From: JAGWAZ01 sp050248595
GTDB taxonomy: Bacteria > Bacteroidota > Ignavibacteria > OLB7
Reading direction: 5' to 3'
Length of the DNA stretch: 7,362 bases
NCBI GenBank assembly: GCA_050248595.1
Contig: JBFWSB010000232.1
Location: 1-7,362 of the forward strand
A model generated the notes under the pieces. That model worked only from the letters and a program-made list of their open reading frames with translations, did no database searches and was not told the origin of the DNA. The stretch's first letter is position 1, and the number at the start of each line of letters is the position of its first letter. Below are positions 1-6,156 of the stretch, piece by piece. Made by a program: the position numbers and the translations under genes.

Positions 1-20
1 GACCCGGGCGGGGCATACCA

Positions 21-147
21 GAGTGAGAGTGTTAGTGAGTGTATGAGTGTAGAACCACCAAAGAGGCTTCTAAGATATCAGACAGAGAAGAAGAGCACAC
101 TTCACGTTCTGTCTCCTCCACTCTCACACTCACGAACTCATTCACTC
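21..147. repeat. Large imperfect inverted repeat with two nested hairpins (cloverleaf-like)
   Basis: The arm at 21-49 and the reverse complement of 119-147 align without gaps over 29 bases with about 23 matches; both are rich in GAGTG-type pentamers. Inside lie two smaller perfect inverted repeats: TAGAA (50-54) with TTCTA (68-72), and AGACAGA (80-86) with TCTGTCT (108-114). A transcript could therefore fold into an outer stem with two inner hairpins. The element begins 13 bases past the peroxidase stop codon on the minus strand, so it would form in that gene's 3' untranslated region, where it might act in termination or mRNA stability. No T-tract suggests a classical intrinsic terminator. 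The arms are low-complexity, so part of the complementarity could be fortuitous. Function unknown. Confidence 0.5.
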
Positions 148-160
148 ATATACTATAAAA

Positions 161-2104
161 TCAGTACTCCCCCCCCACCCGCCTCTGATTCCACTCTGTT
201 GTTTTGGGGAATTGTGGTAGTTGGCCTGGACCTGTTGTAGTGCCGACGGTGTCGGTGAGCGATCGCATGAACGCGATTAGGTCACGCTTCTCTTCCGAAG
301 TCAAGTTCAATCGATCTGCTGGGAGCGTCTGGTTCGGCAGATTAAATCCAAGCCCAGCACCCCCACCTCGGTCGTAGAAGTCCACAACTTCTTCCAACGT
401 CTTGAAGACTCCGTTGTGCATGTATGGTGCTGTCAACTCTACATTCCGCACCGTGACCGTTTTGAATGAGTGCTTGTAGAGTTGATCGTGGTGGATGTCG
501 AATCTGCCGAGGTCGGCGTCGAGCGTTGGGTGGAGCGTGTCGGGTGTGGCAGGGACTCCAAGCACTTCCGTTTCTGTTTCGAGATACTTCGGCGGAACTA
601 CACCACTGAAGAGTGGAGCGAAGTGACATGTGCCACACGAGGCTTTTCCCATAAAGAGGTTAAAGCCTCGCTTCACCGCAGGATCAATCTCCTGAAGGTC
701 TCCGCGCACATATTGGTCGAAGCGTGAGTTCATCCCAACTAAGGTTCGCATGTACGACCCCAACGCCCGCGTAACAGCATACTTCGTAATCGCTGTGTCG
801 CTCATCCCACGATATGCGTCGGCAAACATTTCACGATAGCTCGAACTCTGGCGCAGACGCTCGATAATTTCCTCGAATGTCATCCGCATCTCCGAGTGGT
901 TCAACAAGACGTTCTCGATCTGATGCTCTAAGTGTTCAGTCCGCCCATCCCAGAAGAACTTGCTTTGGAATGGAACGTTGACGAGTCCCGGCGTATTCCG
1001 TCCGACATTCTGCGCTCCCGATATATCCAGATTCTTTGCCAGTCCATCCGAGAAAGCCTTCTCCGGGTGGTGGCATGAGGCGCAGGAACGGCGAACGTTC
1101 TGCGAGAGAATCGGATCGAAGAATAAAAGGCGACCCAGCTCAACTCGCCCATCATGCCGTGAATCGTTCGGGTCGGGCGAGTAGAAGAATGGATCGAATG
1201 CCTCTACCTCGAAAATGCTTGGCACTTCGTATCGAACCGGACGAGTGTATGGAGAGGCTTCGGCAAAAGTCTGGTAGCCGAGACTGTAGTGAGCAGTGAG
1301 CAATTCGGCGTAGAGTGGGTTGAGATAGTCTCGAATAAATTCAAGTCGATCAAACGAATCGAAGTCATGCCCGGCAGCTATATATTCAACTCCCTTCTCT
1401 ACCTGCTTCTGCAACTCGGTTGCAACAGAAGGAGATTCTTTGCGGAGAAGACTCAGATAGAGTTTCACTCCATCTTCTACACCTCGCATTCCCTCTTCGG
1501 ATTCGGGGATCGAGTTTGCAAGCATTGGCGAATCAAATCCCGTAAGCCCGAGAAAAGCAATTCGTAATATCTCCTCCCGCATCGCCTCGAACAGATAGCG
1601 GTCAGTGATCGTTACCCGCTCGGCAAACGTCCGCATCTTCTTCAGGCGATAGCGAAGTCGATCACTCAGTTCCACCAACTTCTTCTTCTCTTCAACAGGA
1701 TTCTCTCCGAAGAGAATCTCCTCAATCACCTGAAAGCCTTCCGGCTCTACAATCGTTCGTTGCAAGTCGCTCTCGTTTACCTTCTGGAGTGGTGCTCCGT
1801 TCAGTCGACTCTCGGCCTGTGAATCGAAGTAGCCAACCAAGAATTCAATCCGCTTATACTTCAGTCGAGTTGCAACAAAGGCGTTGGAAGCTCTTTGGAT
1901 TGCTTGCGGAGAACTATCCAGATTTTCAATTTCTTGATTGAACTTCTCCACAGCAACTGCCAACGAGTCGATCCCCTTCAAGTAGAGATCACGCCCCCTC
2001 TCCGCTTGCGAGTCGGCTAAAGGCTCGGGACGGAATGCCATCAAACCCAAAAGAAGAACGAACGTGATGATCGGTGAAAAACGCAAGAGTGCTGTGAACT
2101 TCAT
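161..2104 (-). CDS. Secreted di-heme cytochrome c peroxidase / MauG-family protein with N-terminal helical domain
   Basis: A 647-residue protein of the di-heme cytochrome c peroxidase (CCP/MauG) family. Family members reduce hydrogen peroxide with electrons from small c-type cytochromes, or oxidise other substrates, in the periplasm. A hydrophobic signal peptide occupies about residues 1-24. The catalytic half spans about 300-620: first heme site CASCH (341-345), the family-typical FWDGR (384-388), second heme site CGTCH (490-494), and the conserved TAPYMHNG block (558-565) followed by a TLEEVVDFYDRGG-like stretch. Residues about 35-285 form an additional, mostly helical region with an RIEFLVGYFD / LNGAPL / GFQVIEEILF pattern. 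I recall this pattern from Bacteroidota CCP-like proteins, and it resembles imelysin-type helical domains. Classical CCPs are about 320-350 residues, so this protein is about twice as long. The start is the ATG at 2104-2102, chosen because the signal peptide follows directly; the leader is AT-rich with no Shine-Dalgarno. The C-terminal tail (about 620-647) is Gly/Pro/Gln-rich and is encoded partly by a run of eight G. Physiological substrate not determinable from sequence. Confidence 0.93.
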   Translation of the reverse strand: MKFTALLRFSPIITFVLLLGLMAFRPEPLADSQAERGRDLYLKGIDSLAVAVEKFNQEIENLDSSPQAIQRASNAFVATRLKYKRIEFLVGYFDSQAESRLNGAPLQKVNESDLQRTIVEPEGFQVIEEILFGENPVEEKKKLVELSDRLRYRLKKMRTFAERVTITDRYLFEAMREEILRIAFLGLTGFDSPMLANSIPESEEGMRGVEDGVKLYLSLLRKESPSVATELQKQVEKGVEYIAAGHDFDSFDRLEFIRDYLNPLYAELLTAHYSLGYQTFAEASPYTRPVRYEVPSIFEVEAFDPFFYSPDPNDSRHDGRVELGRLLFFDPILSQNVRRSCASCHHPEKAFSDGLAKNLDISGAQNVGRNTPGLVNVPFQSKFFWDGRTEHLEHQIENVLLNHSEMRMTFEEIIERLRQSSSYREMFADAYRGMSDTAITKYAVTRALGSYMRTLVGMNSRFDQYVRGDLQEIDPAVKRGFNLFMGKASCGTCHFAPLFSGVVPPKYLETETEVLGVPATPDTLHPTLDADLGRFDIHHDQLYKHSFKTVTVRNVELTAPYMHNGVFKTLEEVVDFYDRGGGAGLGFNLPNQTLPADRLNLTSEEKRDLIAFMRSLTDTVGTTTGPGQLPQFPKTTEWNQRRVGGEY

Positions 2105-2123
2105 TTATTCAATTTCGAATTTT

Positions 2124-2580
2124 TGATTGCGGATTGGGGATTGAACGACCGCTGCCCGAAATCCGCAATCCCAAATCTACAATCAAGATTGAACGAACTT
2201 CTTTCTGCTCTATTTCGGATTGCTGATTGCGAATTGCGGATTGAACGACCGCTGCCCGAAATCCGCAATCCCAAATTCGCAATCAAGATTGAACGAACTT
2301 CTTTCTGCTCTATTTCGGATTGCTGATTGCGAATTGCGGATTGAACGACCGCTGCCCGAAATCCGCAATCCCAAATCCACAATCGAGATTGAACGAACTT
2401 CTTTCTGCTCCATTTCGGATTGCTGATTGCGAATTGAACGACCGCTGCCCGAAATCCGCAATCCCAAATTCGCAATCAAGATTGAACGAACTTCTTTCTG
2501 CTCCATTTCGGATTGCTGATTGCGAATTGCGGATTGAACGACCGCTGCCCGAAATCCGCAATCCCAAATCCACAATCGAG
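2124..2580. repeat. Tandem array of five ~100-bp palindromic repeat units
   Basis: The anchor ATTGAACGACCGCTGCCCG starts at 2140, 2240, 2340, 2433 and 2533, giving periods of 100, 100, 93 and 100 bases. The fourth unit is short because a 7-base GCGGATT is missing where ATTG/ATTG direct repeats flank it. Each unit carries a long hairpin. In the second copy GATTGCGAATT (2225-2235) pairs with AATTCGCAATC (2274-2284), and GCGGATT (2236-2242) pairs with AATCCGC (2260-2266), leaving a 17-base loop and a 7-base bulge. The rest of each unit contains ATTGAACGAACTTCTTTCTG. The array fills the gap between two co-oriented minus-strand genes, ending about 20 bases from the peroxidase start. Long frames cross it on both strands, but the 100-base period rotates the reading frame, so they are not credible genes. 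It resembles an extragenic palindromic repeat family; mechanism and function unknown. Confidence 0.95.
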
Positions 2581-2583
2581 AAG

Positions 2584-2616
2584 GCCGAGGATGCCCGTCT
2601 CCGGAACACCCTCGGC
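2584..2616 (-). terminator. GC-rich hairpin, possible terminator of the PhoX-like gene
   Basis: GCCGAGG (2584-2590) and CCTCGGC (2610-2616) are perfectly complementary around a 19-base loop; TG/CA can add two pairs beyond one mismatch. The hairpin lies about 110 bases downstream of the PhoX-like stop codon on the minus strand. It interrupts the repeat array, replacing the ATTGAACGAACTTC segment expected there. Only a weak pyrimidine stretch (CCTTCTC) follows it on the minus strand, so Rho-independent termination is uncertain. It could equally be a separate palindromic repeat element inserted into the array. Confidence 0.35.
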
Positions 2617-2630
2617 TCATCTATCTTTCT

Positions 2631-2714
2631 ATTGCGGACTTTTGATTTCGGATTGTGGATTGAACACCTGCTGCCCAAAATCCGCAATCCCAAATTCGCA
2701 ACTCCGAAATCCCA
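2631..2714. repeat. Degenerate sixth copy of the ~100-bp repeat
   Basis: The anchor reappears as ATTGAACACCTGCTGCCC at 2659, 126 bases after the fifth copy, followed by AATCCGCAATCCCAAATTCG as in the main array. It differs from the other copies in the loop (ACACCTG for ACGACCG) and in flanking bases. It lies just 3' of the PhoX-like stop codon. It is probably the oldest or an independently diverged copy, separated from the array by the GC-rich hairpin. Confidence 0.8.
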
Positions 2715-2724
2715 AACATTCCAC

Positions 2725-5700
2725 CTACTCGACGATCAACTTCACCACATTCCCTTCAATCGTCTGAACGTAGTACGCTCCCGGTGTCAAATCAGAAACG
2801 TCGAGAGCTTCAACACCCTGCGCAGTCCGTATCTGCTCACCCTTCGCGTTGTATATCGCAACGTCCACCTTCTTCGAGAAGTTGAGCGTGCCGATGGTTG
2901 GATTTGGATAGATACGGAAGGAAGGGTTCCCAACCACTCCGGGATTAACAACGCTGCTCAAGTCAGCAAATCCAGTCAGCACAATCGTTGCTGATTTGTT
3001 AAATGGCTCGGGATTCGATCCGCTCGGATGTTGGATGTTCACGAAGTATGATTTGCCATCTGGTGTAGGACGACCTCCCGTTGTCTCGGCTCCGTTCGGG
3101 CCAATCAACAGACGCTTCAAGTCGTCAACTGTCGGGTTCTTCAGCGAAGCGTCGAGAACGTATATCTCGCAGATAGTCCGTCCGGCTGCCTCGGCTTCAG
3201 GGCTAACGCGGCCAGCACTCCGTCCGTTCAAGTCTTCGTTGATAATCAGCCACTCCTTCCCTTCAATCGATACCGTAACCAAACCATCTGGATTGGAAAG
3301 ATTTGTTCCCGGATCCCACGTGCTGTTTCCTCCTTCGAGATAGGCGCGCACTCTATTCGTTGCCGGATCGAACTCCAGAATACGCCCGTAGTAGTCCTCG
3401 TAGGAATAGCTGGTTCCACTAATCTTCCGTCCACTCAAGTGCTGCGCTGGGACACCACCTTGAGCAACTGCTCCATCCCAGTTGAACCCGTCACGTCCCG
3501 TCTCCGTGATGTAGATCTTTCCGTTCGCCTCCGTGATCCACTCCAACCGCACAAACAGCGTCGCTCCACGGCCTATCGCCACATCCCGTATCACCTTCAA
3601 CGAATCGAAATCCATCGGCAACGACAACCACTCGCCCCCCTTTCCATCACCACTCTGCTTGTATGCATACAACTGCCCCTCTGTGAAGTCGTTCGCTACC
3701 TCCGCCTCAAACTTGAAGAACACACCCGGACTGTTGTCATCGCTCAAGTAGACCGTCTTCCCCCCATTCGTCACATACGCTCCCTCGTGCGAATAACGCC
3801 CCATCTTCCACAACTTCCGTACTGCCTGCGCGTTCGCCGGGTCTACCTCTACCATCCATCCCATATTCTCATATCGCTTGATCGGAAACTCCTTCCCATC
3901 GTAGCTCACCATCACATCCGTCGTATCACGATAGCTCACGCCACCTTTGTACAGATCTTCAGTCGATGCCGGTGGATACTCTTCTGCTGTCAACACGTGA
4001 CCGTTCGGCACTTGCGCACCGCCGCAGTTAACGAACGTCCCACCGACGCTTGAGAAGTCTACGTTCCGATAGTCGCCGACAACCTGCCACTCTCCGTTGA
4101 TTACTTTCGCTTCGAAGACGGTCATCCCACCACCGTCGCCGAAGGTGGAGTTTGAGTCGCTGAGTTCGTGGTTGACGATCACGTAGCCATGTTGGCTCGA
4201 TCCGTTGATTGGGATATATCCGGTGAAGTCGTGGTTACCCCGAGCAAGACCTTGTTTCCCACCCGATGTCTTCACGATGCTCTCATCTTGCCGGAAGAGA
4301 ACTTTATACTCGTATGGGTTTGCAGGAATCACCACAGTCTCTCCTGCAAAAGTTGTGTCGATTGGGGGAAAGATGTTGAAGGTCTCCCCGGCGATATAGT
4401 CACCAAATCCAGTTACCACAATCGTTGCTGATTTATCGAATGGCTCAGGATTCGATCCACTTGGGTGCTGGATGTTCACGAAGTACGACTTGCCATCTGG
4501 TGTAGGACGACCTCCCGTTGTCTCAGCTCCGTTCGGGCCAATCAACAGACGCTTCAAGTTATCGACCGTAGGATATTCGATCTTCGGATTGATTGCATAG
4601 ATTTCGCAGATAGTCCGTCCGGCAGCCTCAGCTTCAGGGCTAACGCGGCCAGCACTCCGTCCGTTCAAGTCTTCGTTGATAATCAGCCACTCTTCGCCAT
4701 TCACTTCCATCGTCACAAGGCCATCTGGGTTGGAAAGGTTTCTGGAGCGGTCTGCAATTCCATAACCTCCTTCGAGATAAGAACGGATGCGGTTCGTTGC
4801 CGGATCGAATTCGAGAATACGCCCGTAGTAGTCCTCGTAGGAATAGCTCTCTTTGCTGATACGAACGCGGTCGAGATGCTGAGCAGGGACACCACCTTGA
4901 GCAACTGCTCCATCCCAGTTGAATCCGTCACGTCCCGTCTCCGTGATGTAGATCTTTCCGTTCGCCTCCGTGATCCACTCCAACCGCACAAACAGCGTCG
5001 CTCCACGGCCTATCGCCACATCCCGTATCACCTTCAACGAATCGAAATCCATCGGCAACGACAACCACTCGCCCCCCTTTCCATCACCACTCTGCTTGTA
5101 TGCATACAACTGCCCCTCTGTGAAGTCGTTCGCTACCTCCGCCTCAAACTTGAAGAACACACCCGGACTGTTGTCATCGCTCAAGTAGACCGTCTTCCCC
5201 CCATTCGTCACATACGCTCCCTCGTGCGAATAACGCCCCATCTTCCACAACTTCCGTACTGCCTGCGCGTTCGCCGGGTCTACCTCTACCATCCATCCCA
5301 TATTCTCATATCGCTTGATCGGAAACTCCTTCCCATCGTAGCTCACCATCACATCCGTCGTATCACGATAGCTCACGCCACCTTTGTACAGATCTTCAGT
5401 CGATGCCGGTGGATACTCTTCTGCTGTCAACACGTGACCGTTCGGCACTTGCGCACCGCCGCAGTTAACGAACGTCCCACCGACGCTTGAGAAGTCTACG
5501 TTCCGATAGTCGCCGACAACCTGCCACTCTCCGTTGATTACTTTCGCTTCGAAGACGGTCATCCCACCACCGTCGCCGAAGGTGGAGTTGGAGTCGCTGA
5601 GTTCGTGGTTGACGATCACGTAGCCATGTTGGCTCGATCCGTTGATTGGGATATATCCGGTGAAGTCGTGGTTACCCCGAGCAAGACCTTGCTTCCCACC

Positions 5701-5886
5701 CGATGTCTTCACGATGCTCTCATCTTGCCGGAACAGAACCGAATATTTAAAAGGGGAGCCGGGAAGACTTACTGTTTTCCCAGCATAGTTTGTGTCGATT
5801 TCAGGGAAGAGTGCTTTTTGTCCCCAAGCATTTGTGTAGGTTCCTGCCAGAACAAGCAGAAAGAGAAGGTAGCGGAACATCTTCAT
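2725..5886 (-). CDS. Tandem double PhoX/DUF839-domain secreted protein with T9SS C-terminal sorting domain
   Basis: A 1053-residue protein. Residues 1-23 are a Sec-type signal peptide ending around NAWGQ, without a twin arginine. Two PhoX-like domains follow at about 25-496 and 504-975, offset by exactly 479 residues without indels. Each has the family landmarks, given for copy 1: VNHE (92-95), NCGG (141-144), AEE (155-157), GWMVEVDP (197-204), MGRYSHEG (216-223), YLSDDN (234-239), NPDGL (386-390), GPNGAETTGG (450-459) and NIQHP (471-475). In characterised PhoX alkaline phosphatases the Cys of the NC-GG segment ligates iron and conserved Glu residues bind metals. Both copies keep these, so both may be active, but substrate specificity across DUF839 is broad and unproven here. 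Residues about 988-1053 form a T9SS type A sorting domain with YPNP (993-996) and a DLTPGAYYV motif, implying export through the outer membrane and surface attachment or release. The ATG at 5886 was preferred over the in-frame ATG at 5949 because the signal peptide begins there, behind an AT-rich leader; the ATG at 5880 is also possible. Confidence 0.93.
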   Translation of the reverse strand: MKMFRYLLFLLVLAGTYTNAWGQKALFPEIDTNYAGKTVSLPGSPFKYSVLFRQDESIVKTSGGKQGLARGNHDFTGYIPINGSSQHGYVIVNHELSDSNSTFGDGGGMTVFEAKVINGEWQVVGDYRNVDFSSVGGTFVNCGGAQVPNGHVLTAEEYPPASTEDLYKGGVSYRDTTDVMVSYDGKEFPIKRYENMGWMVEVDPANAQAVRKLWKMGRYSHEGAYVTNGGKTVYLSDDNSPGVFFKFEAEVANDFTEGQLYAYKQSGDGKGGEWLSLPMDFDSLKVIRDVAIGRGATLFVRLEWITEANGKIYITETGRDGFNWDGAVAQGGVPAQHLDRVRISKESYSYEDYYGRILEFDPATNRIRSYLEGGYGIADRSRNLSNPDGLVTMEVNGEEWLIINEDLNGRSAGRVSPEAEAAGRTICEIYAINPKIEYPTVDNLKRLLIGPNGAETTGGRPTPDGKSYFVNIQHPSGSNPEPFDKSATIVVTGFGDYIAGETFNIFPPIDTTFAGETVVIPANPYEYKVLFRQDESIVKTSGGKQGLARGNHDFTGYIPINGSSQHGYVIVNHELSDSNSTFGDGGGMTVFEAKVINGEWQVVGDYRNVDFSSVGGTFVNCGGAQVPNGHVLTAEEYPPASTEDLYKGGVSYRDTTDVMVSYDGKEFPIKRYENMGWMVEVDPANAQAVRKLWKMGRYSHEGAYVTNGGKTVYLSDDNSPGVFFKFEAEVANDFTEGQLYAYKQSGDGKGGEWLSLPMDFDSLKVIRDVAIGRGATLFVRLEWITEANGKIYITETGRDGFNWDGAVAQGGVPAQHLSGRKISGTSYSYEDYYGRILEFDPATNRVRAYLEGGNSTWDPGTNLSNPDGLVTVSIEGKEWLIINEDLNGRSAGRVSPEAEAAGRTICEIYVLDASLKNPTVDDLKRLLIGPNGAETTGGRPTPDGKSYFVNIQHPSGSNPEPFNKSATIVLTGFADLSSVVNPGVVGNPSFRIYPNPTIGTLNFSKKVDVAIYNAKGEQIRTAQGVEALDVSDLTPGAYYVQTIEGNVVKLIVE
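2962..4377 (-). repeat. Second (C-terminal) copy of the intragenic PhoX-domain duplication
   Basis: This copy aligns to 4399-5814 at a constant offset of 1437 bases (479 codons) with no indels. The section 3449-4296 is nearly identical to 4886-5733: by eye only positions 3487, 4153 and 4255 differ, and 3488-4152 (665 bases) is identical. Outside that core the copies diverge: about 11 differences in roughly 120 bases from 2981, and the coding equivalents of the segments around 3300-3440 and 4297-4377 differ in many residues. Confidence 0.95.
4399..5814 (-). repeat. First (N-terminal) copy of the intragenic PhoX-domain duplication
   Basis: Partner of the copy at 2962-4377 at a fixed 1437-base offset. 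Its core, 4886-5733, is nearly identical to the partner; its outer parts (about 4399-4885 and 5734-5814) have diverged, with amino-acid changes such as DRVRISKES against SGRKISGTS and YGIADRSRN against NSTWDPGTN. The fixed length with no indels indicates an in-frame duplication that has stayed under coding constraint. Confidence 0.95.
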
Positions 5887-6156
5887 AAATAAATAATTGC
5901 CTTGTGGAATACGAGTAGTATGTAGAATTCGATTAGATGTATCTGACAAAAGCCATCAGAACAAGGATCAGGAGAGGTCAAACACCCCCTTCCTTTCCCA
6001 CAGGCAAAAGTAGAGTCCCGACATTACCTCGGTATTATGCTGGTATTATCAAATGAACCTCGTATTATTACGATAGGACAACATGCTCTTCGTCCCCTCC
6101 CCCACTATTGTTATCGAGAAAGAATTTTAAGAGAACTAACAGATGTAGTCAGCACT
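5887..6156. promoter_or_regulatory. Divergent intergenic region between the PhoX-like and FecR-domain genes
   Basis: This 270-bp gap separates two divergently transcribed genes and should hold both promoters. For the PhoX-like gene, the minus strand has TTTTGTCA (complement of 5944-5951) and TACATA (complement of 5919-5924) about 19 bases apart. This loosely resembles a bacterial -35/-10 or Bacteroidota TTTG-type promoter, but the match is weak. No good Shine-Dalgarno precedes either start; the PhoX-like leader ends in ATTATTTATTT. For the FecR gene I see no convincing promoter apart from the AT-rich GTATTAT cluster described separately. Confidence 0.4.
6026..6068 (+). promoter_or_regulatory. 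Three GTATTAT direct repeats, candidate operator or promoter element
   Basis: GTATTAT occurs at 6032-6038, 6043-6049 and 6062-6068. The first and third belong to a longer repeat, ACCTCG(G)TATTAT, starting at 6026 and 6057. The first two are 11 bases apart, about one helical turn. The cluster lies about 90-130 bases upstream of the FecR-domain start and could be a regulator binding site. TATTAT also resembles a -10 hexamer. Chance occurrence in AT-rich DNA is not excluded. Confidence 0.3.

Noticed and set aside
21..147. tRNA or tRNA-like gene, suggested by the cloverleaf-like pairing
   Set aside because: Too long, no acceptor-stem/CCA arrangement, no TTCRA T-loop, and arms are low-complexity GAGTG repeats.
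43..240. 65-codon plus-strand reading frame
   Set aside because: It consists of low-complexity repeat translation and sequence antisense to the peroxidase C-terminus; no ribosome binding site or recognisable domain.
2124..2714. CRISPR array, because of regularly spaced repeats
   Set aside because: The whole 100-base unit is repeated, including what would be spacers; repeats are too long, variable parts are only a few bases, and no cas genes are present.
2320..2994. 224-codon plus-strand reading frame across the repeats and into the PhoX-like gene
   Set aside because: Its first part is translated repeat array and its second part is antisense to the conserved T9SS-domain coding sequence.
4465..5490. 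341-codon plus-strand reading frame, with a 204-codon near-duplicate at 3439-4053
   Set aside because: Both are antisense shadows of the PhoX-like gene. Their similarity to each other is explained by the intragenic duplication, and the sense strand has clear family motifs.
5887..5949. Upstream ATG at 5949 as start of the PhoX-like protein
   Set aside because: It would place 21 polar residues before a good signal peptide that starts at 5886; the AT-rich leader before 5886 fits the group's usual start context.
6037..6156. Upstream ATG at 6037 as start of the FecR-domain protein
   Set aside because: The extra 40 residues lack signal-peptide character and would bury the Sec signal that begins at 6157.
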